From the NCBI RefSeq assembly GCF_000337695.1, contig NZ_AOIA01000128.1, positions 54,342 to 118,341 of the forward strand: 64,000 nucleotides of DNA, written 5' to 3'. The DNA comes from Natronococcus jeotgali DSM 18795 (GTDB lineage Archaea > Halobacteriota > Halobacteria > Halobacteriales > Natrialbaceae). The position numbers and the translations under genes were made by a program. Below, one piece after another: positions 27,782 to 36,800 of the stretch. Every line of letters starts with the position of its first letter. Position 1 is the first letter of the stretch. The notes under the pieces were generated by a model. It was not told the DNA's origin and ran no database searches. It saw nothing but the letters and a program-made list of their open reading frames with translations.

Positions 27782-29245
27782 TCAGAAGGGAACCGCCGAC
27801 CGCAGCTGCCGCCGCTCGACCAGACCGACGGAGACGGTCGCGCCGAGCCAGACCGCCGCGCCGAGAGCGACGACCGCGAAAAGCGAGACGAATCCTCCGA
27901 TCGCGGGCGCGAGCGGCGCCACGGCGACGGTCATGGCGCCCGTGACGGCGGCGACCTTGGCGCAGCGGCGACCGATCGCCCGCCAGTCAAGCGCCAGCTC
28001 GCGGTGGATCAGGTAGACGTTCGCCGCGACGTAGGCGGCGTACGTTCCGGCCGTCGAGAGCGCCGCGCCCGCGATCCCGATCGTCGGGATGAGCGCGAGG
28101 TTCAGGAGGAGGTTCGCGACCGCCGTCGCCCCCTTCGCGTACGCGCGACGCCTCGCCAGGCCGAGATAGTCGAGCCCGCCGCTGGTGACGTAGGAGACCG
28201 CCTGGACGACCAGGTAGACCGTCAGGATCTGCAACACGATCGCGCCGCCGGCGTACTCGGACCCGAACAGCAGCGTCAGCGTCGGCTCGGCGACGATCGC
28301 CAGCCCGACGGCAGCCGGCACGTAGAACGCGAGCACGCCCGTCAGCGCCTCGGCGTAGAGCCGCGACGCGGTCTCGAGGTTCCCCCGCCGGAGCTGCTCG
28401 CCGTACCGCGGGGAGATCGCGAACCCCAGCGAGTTCGCGGGCGACTTGAGGACCGTCGTGATCTGTTTGGCGACGACGTAGTAGCTGACCGCCAGCGGCG
28501 TCAGGAAGGCGCCGATGAGGACGACGTCGACGCGCTTGATGACCGCGCTGCCGTTCTCGGTCAGCGTGATCGGCATCGCGTACTCGACGATTCGACGGCG
28601 GAGGCCGCCCTCGAGCGGGGAGCGCTCGACGCTCGCGGAGCGCCGGTAGAGGACGACCGCGAAAAGCGCCGCCGCCAGGACGGAGGCGACGACGTAGCCG
28701 ACGAGCGCGCCGACCGCGCCGAAGCCGGCGAGGACGAGTCCGACCGCGACGGCGGGCCGGACGAGCGCCTCGAGGAGCGCGATGTGGGCGGCCCGTTCGA
28801 TCTCCTTGAACCCCTGACAGAGGTTCCGTCCGGCGTTGACCAGCCCGTGCGAGGCGACGTAGACCGCGCCGACGAGCAACAGCGGCTCGAGGCCGGGCTC
28901 GCCGAGCAGCGCCGCGATCGGCCCGCGGGCGACGGCGAGCGCGAGCGTCGCGACCCCGAGGGTGATCGCCAGTGCGATCGCCGCGGTCTCGACGACGTGG
29001 GGGATCTGTCCGGCGTCGCTTTCCTCGTACTCGGTGAGATACCGGGCCGCGGACTTGCCCAGGCCGAGTCGGCCGACCACCGCGGCGATCGAAAAGACCG
29101 AGATCGCGAGGTAGAGCAGTCCGTACTCGTCGGGCCGGAGGAGACGGGCCAGGACGACGACCAGGAGCCCACTCGAGAGGTTGGTCGCGAGACGGGAGAG
29201 GAGGTCCGCCTCGAGTCCGGCCCGAATCTTCGCGGCGAGGGACAT
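27782..29245 (-). CDS. Polysaccharide flippase (Wzx/MATE-like)
   Basis: The 487-residue protein has about 14 transmembrane helices with short loops, as in the oligosaccharide flippases of the MOP superfamily. The N-terminus (LATNLSSGLLVVVLARLLRP, then DEYGLLYL) is typical. It should move lipid-linked glycan across the membrane. The ATG at 29245 lies about 27 nt after a TATA-like CTTATTCTC (29269-29277), so the message is leaderless. The convergent ParB-like gene ends 41 nt away. Confidence 0.92.
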   Translation of the reverse strand: MSLAAKIRAGLEADLLSRLATNLSSGLLVVVLARLLRPDEYGLLYLAISVFSIAAVVGRLGLGKSAARYLTEYEESDAGQIPHVVETAAIALAITLGVATLALAVARGPIAALLGEPGLEPLLLVGAVYVASHGLVNAGRNLCQGFKEIERAAHIALLEALVRPAVAVGLVLAGFGAVGALVGYVVASVLAAALFAVVLYRRSASVERSPLEGGLRRRIVEYAMPITLTENGSAVIKRVDVVLIGAFLTPLAVSYYVVAKQITTVLKSPANSLGFAISPRYGEQLRRGNLETASRLYAEALTGVLAFYVPAAVGLAIVAEPTLTLLFGSEYAGGAIVLQILTVYLVVQAVSYVTSGGLDYLGLARRRAYAKGATAVANLLLNLALIPTIGIAGAALSTAGTYAAYVAANVYLIHRELALDWRAIGRRCAKVAAVTGAMTVAVAPLAPAIGGFVSLFAVVALGAAVWLGATVSVGLVERRQLRSAVPF

Positions 29246-29276
29246 TCACGAACGCTATCCGGGCAGCCGAGAATAA

Positions 29277-29348
29277 GGCTACTGGTTCGGGCTATAGTAG
29301 CCACTGAAAGTCAGTGCGTACCCGATCGCACGACTACTGTGCGATCGG
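29277..29348. repeat. Three consecutive hairpins between flippase and epimerase genes
   Basis: Within 72 bp there are three inverted repeats: GGCTACT (29277-29283) with AGTAGCC (29296-29302); CACTGA-aag-TCAGTG (29302-29316); and CCGATCGCAC (29322-29331) with GTGCGATCGG (29339-29348). They follow the epimerase stop and precede the flippase promoter on the minus strand, so termination, attenuation or regulator binding are all possible. Confidence 0.6.
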
Positions 29349-29361
29349 TGTGCAAACAGTT

Positions 29362-30360
29362 TCAGTTGTTACTATAGGCGTCGAGCACCAGCGGCTCGTA
29401 CCACTCCCGGTTGCTCCGGTACCAGTCGACGAACTTCCGGACCCCCTCGCGGACGTCGGTCGAGGGTTCGTAGCCGAGCAGCTCGGCGGCCTTCCCGACG
29501 TCGGCGTGGGTGTGTTCGGCGTCGGCCTCGCGGGACTCGGCGTACTCGATCTCGAGGCCGGGTGCGAGTTCGTCCCGGACGAGCTCCGCGAGGGTCCGAA
29601 TGGCGATGGTGTCGGCGCTGCCGACGTTGAGAATTTCGCCGTCGGCCGAGCCGTCCCGGAGCAGCGCCCGGTTCACGTCGACGACGTCGTCGACGTACGT
29701 GAAATCGCGCGTCTGGGAGCCGTCGCCGTAGACGACCGGCGGACGCCCGTTCAGACACCGCGAGACGAAGTTCGAGATCGCCATGTTCGGCCGCATCCGC
29801 GGCCCGTAGACGGTGAAGTACCGCAGCGAGACGGTCGCCAATCCGTACACCTCGTGGTAGACGCGGGCGTACTGGTCGGCGGCCAGCTTCGAGACGCCGT
29901 AGGGGCTGACCGGCGTCGTCGGGTGGGATTCGTCGTAGGGGAGGTACTCCGGTTTTCCGTACACCGACGACGAGCTCGCCAGGACGATCCGTTCGATATC
30001 GGCGTCCCGTGCGGCGTCCAGCAGGTTCAGCGTGCCGCCGACGTTGATCTCGTTGGGCTTTTGCGGATCGTCGACGCTGGTCCGAACGCCGGCCTGTGCG
30101 GCCTGGTGGTAGACGATCTCCGCGTCGCCGACCAGGTCCTCGACGAGCGCCGCGTTCCGAACGTCGCCCTCGACGAACTCGTAGGCGCCGCCGCCGCTCT
30201 CGGCCGCGGCGGTCGCGGCTTCGACGGCTCGTTCCTTGATTCCGGTATCGTAGTACGGATCCAGGTTGTCAAGCACCGTCACGTCGTGTCCCTCCCGAGC
30301 GAGGGACTCGGCGAGGTTACCCCCGACGAATCCGGCCCCACCGGTTACGAGAACGCGCAT
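29362..30360 (-). CDS. NAD-dependent nucleotide-sugar epimerase
   Basis: The 332-residue extended SDR has TGGAGFVGGN near residues 6-15, ASSSSVYGKP and catalytic YGVSK. It aligns with UDP-glucose/UDP-glucuronate 4-epimerases and shares the TQTRDFTYVDDVV segment with them. It is the second epimerase of the cluster (compare 21904-22836). The C-terminus ends EPLVLDAYSNN. It supplies an epimerised donor sugar; which one is not evident. Confidence 0.9.
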   Translation of the reverse strand: MRVLVTGGAGFVGGNLAESLAREGHDVTVLDNLDPYYDTGIKERAVEAATAAAESGGGAYEFVEGDVRNAALVEDLVGDAEIVYHQAAQAGVRTSVDDPQKPNEINVGGTLNLLDAARDADIERIVLASSSSVYGKPEYLPYDESHPTTPVSPYGVSKLAADQYARVYHEVYGLATVSLRYFTVYGPRMRPNMAISNFVSRCLNGRPPVVYGDGSQTRDFTYVDDVVDVNRALLRDGSADGEILNVGSADTIAIRTLAELVRDELAPGLEIEYAESREADAEHTHADVGKAAELLGYEPSTDVREGVRKFVDWYRSNREWYEPLVLDAYSNN

Positions 30361-30548
30361 TGCTCGAGAGCAGACGGTCGAGGTTCAAAACATATACGAT
30401 CCGATACACGTTCGCCGCCCGGCGGCCTCCGTCTCGGCCGCGTCCTCGAGCCCCGAGCGGGCGCCCGCTCGAGGGAGGACGGTTCGATCGGGCGCCCGGA
30501 GTTTCGGTTCCGACGCGACCGTCGCAATCGACGACAGGTTCTGGAATA

Positions 30549-30561
30549 GATATTTATTGAT
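30549..30561 (+). promoter_or_regulatory. TATA-like box of the first O-antigen-ligase-like gene
   Basis: GATATTTATTGAT is centred about 27 nt before the GTG at 30581. The paralog has the related AGATACTTATTGG (33094-33106) the same distance before its GTG, so both appear leaderless. Confidence 0.55.
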
Positions 30562-30580
30562 TGGCGGTAATTATCGAATC

Positions 30581-32008
30581 GTGAGCGCTGTCGAACGCGA
30601 GCCGGCGACGCCGTTCGCCCGGGACTGGGACGCCGATCGGCTCGTCGACGGAATCGTCTACGCGCTGTTCGGGCTCCACCTGCTGTTGCTCCTGCTGGCG
30701 TACGCGACCGACCTGGTGGTAGCCTGGCAGGTCGCCGCCTTCGGCGTCCTGCTGGGCGCGGCGCTTGGGTGTCGGCTCGCCGCGGACGCCTACCCCGAGT
30801 TCGAGCGCCGCCAGGCGGCCGTCCTCTCGGTGTTCGGGGTCACGTTCGTCGTCCTCGGCGTGCTCTACCAGAGCAGTTCGCCGGGGCTCGGCCTCGGACC
30901 GAATCGACCCCTCGCGATCGCGGTCGCGTTCGGCGCCACGGTCGCCTTCTTTCTGGTCGTCAGCGACGCCAGACGGTACACGGTCGGTCAGTGGGCCGCC
31001 GTCGGCTGTTTCGCCGTGCTGACGGCGCTGTATCTCGTGCACACCCTCGAGTACGATCCCTCGAGCACGCAGTCGCGGTGGCCGCTGTGGGCCGCCGCCG
31101 TGCTGGGGGTGAACCTCTTCGTCGTCCCCCGGCTCGTTCCCGTGCGCGTCTACCTCTGGGTTCTCCCGCGGCTGGCGGCGGTTCTCGTACTGGTCGGGCT
31201 CGCGACCTACGCCGTCGGCGAGTACTCGCTGTGGATCTTCGAGGTTCGCCAGTGGTCGGGCACGCCGTCGGTGCCGCTGGTCGACGCCGACGTCACGACG
31301 CTGCAGTCGATCTTCCCGAACCCCAACGCCTTCGGTCTAGTGTCGTTCGCCGGGCTCGTCGGCGCGACCGTCGAGTTCCACCGGTCGGTCCTCGAACGCC
31401 GTCCGCTGGGCGCGGGACTCGCGCTCGCGCTCGCCGGGCTCTGTGCCGCCGGCGTCTTCCTCTCGAACGCCCGCGCGGCGATGCTCGCCTCGGCGATCGC
31501 GGTCGCGATCTACGCAGCCTACGCCTTCGGCGGTCGCCTCGCCGTTCCCGTCGTCTCGGTCGCGGGACTGGTCGGCGCCGCCGGACTGCTCGTCGGCATG
31601 TACGTCGGCGCCGTCGACATCACGGCGTCGGGCCGGTTCGAACTCTGGACCGCGAGCCTGCGCGCGATCGCCGACGGCCCCCTGCTCTTTGGCCACGGCA
31701 GCGGCCCGGCAAATCTCGTCATCGAACCCTACCTCGAGGGAGAGGGGGCGCCCCTGCCGCACAACGCCTACCTCACGGTGCTCGTCCAGACCGGGTTCGT
31801 CGGCGGGCTGGCCTACCTCGGGCTCGTCGCGGGCAGCGTCGTCGCGGGGCTGATCGACTACCAACGGGTCGACGTCGCGACGCTCGCGTTCGCGGTCGGC
31901 TGGGCGGTCCACCAGTTCTTCGAGTCCTACACCCTCTTCGAGTGGTCGATCGGCGGCGCCCTGGCGAGTATCACGATCGGCTACCTTCTGGTTCGACAAG
32001 AGGACTGA
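30581..32008 (+). CDS. O-antigen ligase/polymerase-like membrane protein (copy 1)
   Basis: The 475-residue protein has about 12 transmembrane helices. Wzy/WaaL family traits are present: FPNPNAFGL, SNARAAMLA, a long external loop, and PHNAYLTVLVQTGFVGG. It would join glycan repeat units or transfer glycan to its final acceptor outside the membrane. The GTG start is set by the TATA-box spacing and by alignment with the paralog at 33128-34570. The pair flank a divergent nucleotidyltransferase gene. Confidence 0.85.
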   Translation: MSAVEREPATPFARDWDADRLVDGIVYALFGLHLLLLLLAYATDLVVAWQVAAFGVLLGAALGCRLAADAYPEFERRQAAVLSVFGVTFVVLGVLYQSSSPGLGLGPNRPLAIAVAFGATVAFFLVVSDARRYTVGQWAAVGCFAVLTALYLVHTLEYDPSSTQSRWPLWAAAVLGVNLFVVPRLVPVRVYLWVLPRLAAVLVLVGLATYAVGEYSLWIFEVRQWSGTPSVPLVDADVTTLQSIFPNPNAFGLVSFAGLVGATVEFHRSVLERRPLGAGLALALAGLCAAGVFLSNARAAMLASAIAVAIYAAYAFGGRLAVPVVSVAGLVGAAGLLVGMYVGAVDITASGRFELWTASLRAIADGPLLFGHGSGPANLVIEPYLEGEGAPLPHNAYLTVLVQTGFVGGLAYLGLVAGSVVAGLIDYQRVDVATLAFAVGWAVHQFFESYTLFEWSIGGALASITIGYLLVRQED

Positions 32009-32128
32009 ACGCGGGACGGGCGGGCCGTCGCCGTCGGCCGCTCAGGCGATTCGATCGTCGGTCTCGAGCGCGCCGGCGAACGGGCGGTCGCTCGAATCCC
32101 GTCGGAGCCACTCGGCGCCGAGACGAAC

Positions 32129-32866
32129 TCAGTCCGAACTGGCTTCGGCCGGAACCTTCCCCTGCAATCGTTCTTCGGCCCGATCGCGGTCCTCGGGGTA
32201 GCCGACGTCGATCCGCCAGCCGTCCAGCCCGATCGCGTCGATCGTCCGGCCAGACTGGATGAGCAGATCGACCGCGTCGCTGATCTCGTACTCGCCGCGG
32301 TTGGAGGGCTGGACGAGGTGGCAGGCGTGGAAGATCGCAGGCGTGAACGTGTAGAAACCGGTCATCACGAGGTTCGACGGCGGATCGTCGGGCTTCTCGA
32401 CGACGTCGGTGATCTCACCGTAGGCGTTGGTGTCGCAGACGCCGTACCGCGAGGCTTCGTCCCAGGGGACCTCCTCGACGAGGAAGGCCGCGTCCGCGCG
32501 ATCCTCCTGCTGGCGACGGACGACGTCCTCGAGGTTCGCCTCGAAGATGTTGTCGCCCAGGATCAGCATGAAGTCGTCGTCGATGTGTTCCTCGACGCAC
32601 AGTAGGGCGTGGGCGAGCCCCTTCTGCTCGCGCTGGTGGGCGTACGTGATCGGTACCCCGCGGTACTCGTCGCCGTAGTGGTCGATGATCTTCTCCTTGA
32701 GGTAGCCGACCACGACGACGAACTCGCTCGCGCCCAGCTCGACGAGGCGGTCGAGACAGTGCGTGATGATCGGCTTCCCGTCGACCTCGACGAGTCCCTT
32801 CGGCTTGTCCTCCGTCAGCGGGCGCAGTCGCGTTCCCTCTCCGGCGGCGAGTACGACGGCTTGCAT
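32129..32866 (-). CDS. Sugar-1-phosphate nucleotidyltransferase (AglF-like)
   Basis: The 245-residue GT-A-like pyrophosphorylase begins MQAVVLAAGEGTRLRPLT, the nucleotide-binding signature, with the KPKGLVEV lysine motif and metal-binding LGDNIF. It lacks the C-terminal left-handed beta-helix found in GlmU, matching glucose-1-phosphate uridylyl/thymidylyltransferases such as haloarchaeal AglF. It makes an activated sugar for the surrounding glycosyltransferases. Upstream, ATTGTAA near 32890-32897 could be its TATA box. Confidence 0.9.
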   Translation of the reverse strand: MQAVVLAAGEGTRLRPLTEDKPKGLVEVDGKPIITHCLDRLVELGASEFVVVVGYLKEKIIDHYGDEYRGVPITYAHQREQKGLAHALLCVEEHIDDDFMLILGDNIFEANLEDVVRRQQEDRADAAFLVEEVPWDEASRYGVCDTNAYGEITDVVEKPDDPPSNLVMTGFYTFTPAIFHACHLVQPSNRGEYEISDAVDLLIQSGRTIDAIGLDGWRIDVGYPEDRDRAEERLQGKVPAEASSD

Positions 32867-33127
32867 TGATACTAAGTGGTAAGTCTCTTGTTACAATAAC
32901 GTTCTGGTACGGATCGGTACGCGTTCGTGATTGTCTCCGCCGGCGAGTTGTCGGTTGCGCGTCGGGTCAGTACCGCCACCGGGACCTGCCTCGAGGGCGG
33001 GGCGGGGAGGGCGGATCCGCACGCTTCCCTTCCGTGCACCCGGTCACGAGTCCGCGCGCTCGAGCCGTTGCGGTGCGCGGGCGGCGATGAAGTAGATACT
33101 TATTGGATCCGTCGAATTGCTAGCCCA

Positions 33128-34570
33128 GTGAGTACCGCTGCAGGAGATCCGTCGACGGCGCTCTCCCGACGAGTGGCCGGGAATCGGATCGTCGACGGCG
33201 CGGTCTACGGGCTGTTCGGTCTCTTCCTGGCTCTCGTGGTGGTCGCACACACCACCGATACCGTCCTGGCGTGGCAGCTGTCGGTCGCCGCGATCGTCCT
33301 CGGAGTGATCCTCGGGGCGCGTCTCGCCGTCGCCACCTACCGCGAGAGCCAACACCGTCAGGCGGCGTTCCTCTCTGTTCTCGGAATCGCGTTCGCCCTC
33401 TTCGGACTGGTCTACCAGACCAGTTCCCCGGGGTTCGGGTTCGGTCCGAACCGGGCGTTCGCGATCGGTCTCGCGTTCGCGCTCACGGTCTCGTACGTTC
33501 TCGTCGTCGGCGACGCCAGGCGGTTCACTGCCCGCCAGTGGGCGGCCGTCGGTTGTTTCGCCGTACTAACCGGGCTCTACCTCGCACACACCCTCGCGTT
33601 CGTCCCCTCGAGTTCGCAGTCCCGGTGGCCGATCTGGGCCGCGGTGCTGATGGGGAGCGGCCTCTTCGTGATTCCCCGGCTCGTCCCCGAGCGCGCGTTT
33701 CTCTGGCTCCTCGCCCAGCTCGCGGCGCTTGTCGTTCTGGCGGGCCTTGCGACCTACGCCGTCGGCGAGTACTCGCTGTGGATCTTCGAGGTCGGCCAGT
33801 ACCCCGCCTCCTCGCCGAGCGTTCCGGGGGTCGATCCCGACGTGTCGACGCTGCGGTCGATCTTCCCGAACCCGAACGGGTTGGGACTGGTGGCGTTCGG
33901 CGGGTTCGTCGCCGCAGTCGTCGAGTTCCACCGCACGGCGGCCGCCCGCCGACCGCTCGGGGCGACCGCCGCCGGGGTTCTCGCCGCCGTCTGCGGACTC
34001 GGGCTCTTCCTCTCGAACGCCCGCGCGGCGATGCTCGCCGCCGCGGTCGCCGTCGGCATCTACGGCGCCTCCGTCGCCGTCGGTCGCCGCGCCGTCCCGA
34101 TCGCGGTCGTCGGCTCCGTCCTGGCCGTCGCCGGGGTGCTCGCGGGGATGGCCGTCGGCGCCGTCGACGTCACGGCGTCGGGCCGGTTCGAACTCTGGAC
34201 CGCGAGCCTGCGCGCGATCGCCGACGGTCCCCTGCTCTTTGGCCACGGCAGCGGTCCGCCCAGCGTGGCCATCGAACCCTACCTCGCAGGCGACGCGGCA
34301 CCGACGCCGCACAACTCCTATCTCGCCGTGTTCGTCCAGACCGGCCTCGTCGGCGGGTTCGCCTACGTCGGGCTCGTCGCCGGCAGCGTCGCCGCCGCGA
34401 CGCTCGACTACCGGCGGGTCGACGTCGCGATGCTCGCGCTCGCGGTCGGCTGGGCGATCCACCAGTTCTTCGAGTCGTACACGCTGTTCGACTGGTCGAT
34501 CGGCGCGGTGCTCGCGACCGCCGCGATCGGCTACCTCCTGTTCGGCCGCCGGGCCGAGCCGACCCGGTAG
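33128..34570 (+). CDS. O-antigen ligase/polymerase-like membrane protein (copy 2)
   Basis: The 480-residue protein is a full-length paralog of copy 1 at 30581-32008, with the same helices and motifs (FPNPNGLGL, SNARAAMLA, PHNSYLAVFVQTGLVGG). The GTG start is preceded by a TATA-like box at leaderless spacing. A 102-nt block (34153-34254) is almost identical to copy 1, unlike the rest of the gene, suggesting recent gene conversion. The two copies may polymerise or attach different glycans. Confidence 0.85.
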   Translation: MSTAAGDPSTALSRRVAGNRIVDGAVYGLFGLFLALVVVAHTTDTVLAWQLSVAAIVLGVILGARLAVATYRESQHRQAAFLSVLGIAFALFGLVYQTSSPGFGFGPNRAFAIGLAFALTVSYVLVVGDARRFTARQWAAVGCFAVLTGLYLAHTLAFVPSSSQSRWPIWAAVLMGSGLFVIPRLVPERAFLWLLAQLAALVVLAGLATYAVGEYSLWIFEVGQYPASSPSVPGVDPDVSTLRSIFPNPNGLGLVAFGGFVAAVVEFHRTAAARRPLGATAAGVLAAVCGLGLFLSNARAAMLAAAVAVGIYGASVAVGRRAVPIAVVGSVLAVAGVLAGMAVGAVDVTASGRFELWTASLRAIADGPLLFGHGSGPPSVAIEPYLAGDAAPTPHNSYLAVFVQTGLVGGFAYVGLVAGSVAAATLDYRRVDVAMLALAVGWAIHQFFESYTLFDWSIGAVLATAAIGYLLFGRRAEPTR

Positions 34571-34738
34571 TCGTCGGTTCCGTGCGTCCGCGTCGCGCCC
34601 GTTCCGCCCTCGAGGACGGCTACGCGATCCGCTCCTCGAGGGTCGAACGAACGGCGTCGGATCGACGGCTCCCGGCGTCGGAGGCCATCGCGCCGACGAT
34701 CGCGACTTGCTATCGCGAACGCGAAGCTGAGCGGACGT

Positions 34739-35641
34739 TCACCGTCCCAGCAGACGTTTCACCCGTCGCTTCGCGGCCATGCCGAGCGCGAACGTCGTCG
34801 GGGTCACGCAGGTCGCCAGGTGGACGTACGGGAACGGGCTCGTCGGGTGGAGCCGGATCGCCCTGGCGAGTTCCCGCCGCGCCGGCCCCAGTTCGTCGCG
34901 CTTCGCGTGGGCCAGCCCGAGGAGGTAGTGGTGGTGGGCGTGGCGCCGATCGGTCAGCACGTCGCCGTGGCGCTCGACGAGCTGGGCTTTCCCCGCGCGC
35001 CTCGCGTCCGGATCGAGCGAGATCGAGTCGGGCTGTCGGTAGTGTCTCGCCAGCACCGCCCCGAGCCCGTAGAGGTCGTACTCCCGGGCGACCCGCAGGT
35101 AGAACTCGTAGTCCTGTGAGGCGGCCATCGCCTCGTCGAGCTCGCCGACGGCGTCGAAGACCTCGCGTCTGAACGCCGTCGCGACGAAGCTACCGGGGAC
35201 GTTCGCCTCGCCGAGGTCGGCGAGGGTCACGCGGCCCTCGGCGGTCGCCTCCGGTCCGAGGTAGGTCTCGCCGCGGTAGATGTCGTAGCCGTGGAAGACG
35301 CCGCCGTAGCGCTCGGGCAGCGACTCGAGGGCGTCGACGCAGGCCCCGTGCTTGCCGGGGTAGAACTCGTCGTCGGAGTCGAGGAAGGCGACGTACTCGC
35401 CCGAGGCCGCGCGGATCCCCGCGTTCCGGGCGGCGTTGGCCCCGGCGTTGTCCTCGAGCCGGCGGTACTCGATGCGGTCGTCGTCGTACTCGGCGACGAC
35501 GGCCGGGGTGTCGTCGGTCGAGTCGTCGTCGACGATCACGTGCTCGAACGCCTCGTGGTCCTGTGCGAGGACGCTCTCGATCGCTCGCGGGAGCGTCTCC
35601 GCCCGGTTGTACGTCGGGGTGATAACTGAAACGGTGGTCAT
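34739..35641 (-). CDS. Glycosyltransferase family 2
   Basis: The 300-residue GT-A enzyme starts MTTVSVITPTYNRAETLPRA; VIVDDDSTDDT and the FLDSDDEF metal motif (near residue 89) are clear. A basic tail (AAKRRVKRLLGR) may associate with the membrane. Its ATG overlaps the stop of the upstream broken GT4 gene (ATGA), so the three minus-strand glycosyltransferase genes 34739-37962 form one operon. Confidence 0.9.
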   Translation of the reverse strand: MTTVSVITPTYNRAETLPRAIESVLAQDHEAFEHVIVDDDSTDDTPAVVAEYDDDRIEYRRLEDNAGANAARNAGIRAASGEYVAFLDSDDEFYPGKHGACVDALESLPERYGGVFHGYDIYRGETYLGPEATAEGRVTLADLGEANVPGSFVATAFRREVFDAVGELDEAMAASQDYEFYLRVAREYDLYGLGAVLARHYRQPDSISLDPDARRAGKAQLVERHGDVLTDRRHAHHHYLLGLAHAKRDELGPARRELARAIRLHPTSPFPYVHLATCVTPTTFALGMAAKRRVKRLLGR

Positions 35642-36800
35642 TCGTGTTCGGATCTCGTCGGTCTCGTCGCTCGATCGCCCGTGAGCCGTTCGTAGGCGGC
35701 CAGCAGTCGATCCCCCTCGATCTCCCAGCTGTACTCCGAGACGACCGCCTCGCGGCCGGCCTCGCCCATCCGCACTCTGGTCTCCGGCTCCGCGAGCAGC
35801 GCCGCGAGTTCCTCGGCGGCCCGCTCGAGGTCGGCCTCGGGGACCCGAACGCAGTAGGCGTCGGCGGCGTAGGGCTCGAGCGACGTGACCTCGGTCGACA
35901 GGACGGGGAGCTCGCAGTAGAGGGACTCGAAGAACTTCGTCGGGACGTTGCGGAGGAAACGGTCCTCGTCGACCAGCAGGAGTCCGACGTCGGCCGCCGC
36001 GAGGGACGAGAAGAGCTCGTCGTAGTCGACGTAGCCGAACAGTCGAACGTGCTCGGCGATCCCTTCCCGCTCCACGAACGCCCGGGCGGTGCGCTCGATT
36101 TCCTCGTCCTGGAACGGGCCGAGCAGCCAGAGTCCGACGTCGAGACCGCGCTCTCGCAGCCGAGCGGTAACCCGAAGCATGTTCATCAGCCCCCGCTCCC
36201 GGTCGACCCGCCGACGTAGGCCAGCACGTGCTCGTGGGTACGCTCGACGTCGACGCGGTCGGTCTCGATTTCACCGACCGTCGGCAGGTTTCGGACCGTC
36301 TCGACGGGCGCGCTCGTGCGCGCCTCGAGTCGCTCCCGGGTGGAGTCGTCCGCGGTAACGACGAGGTCGAACGCTCGGGTCAACGCCGCCTGGATCGCCG
36401 GAAACGACCGCCGTAACGCGGGTTTGACGGGGTCGGGGATCCACTCGCGAAGCCGGATCGCGTCCGCGTAGTCCTCGTGGACGTCGTAGACGACCTTCGC
36501 GTCGGTCGTCAGCGACAGCAGGACGCCGATCGGCAACAGCTCCGGATCGTGGAGGTGGTAGACGGCCGCGTCCTCGGCCCGAGCCGCCCGAAACAGCGTC
36601 GGGAGGTTCCGCCAGCGCTCGAGGCGGGTTTCGACGTCGCCGACCGAGCGCACGCGGACGCCGTTTCGCTCCGTCGACTCCTCGTGGTGGACGAGCAGCG
36701 TCGTCTGATATCCTGCGGCCGACAGCGTTCGCAGTTGCTTGTGGAAGATGCGCGGATCGAACGGGTAGTGGACCGACGAGAGGTGGACGACGCGGGTCAC
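35638..36800 (-). pseudogene. Glycosyltransferase family 4 gene interrupted by a single-base frameshift
   Basis: The N-terminal ~204 codons (GTG 36800, VTRVVHLSSVHYPFDPRIF) run to a TGA at 36186 after YVGGSTGSGG. The C-terminal 182 codons continue in the next frame from 36186. Restoring one G in the CCGGGAGC run near 36196-36202 joins them as STGERGLMNMLRV, a normal GT4 linker, giving a 387-residue enzyme. The break makes a TGATG overlap, so translational coupling could still make both halves. It may be a real mutation or a sequencing indel. Confidence 0.75.

Noticed and set aside
29366..29374. TTGTTACTA half-site matching the tct inverted repeat; a similar TTGTTACAATAAC occurs near 32888
   Set aside because: The first lies in the 3' end of the epimerase gene without a partner half-site, the second has different symmetry; too little to claim a regulon.
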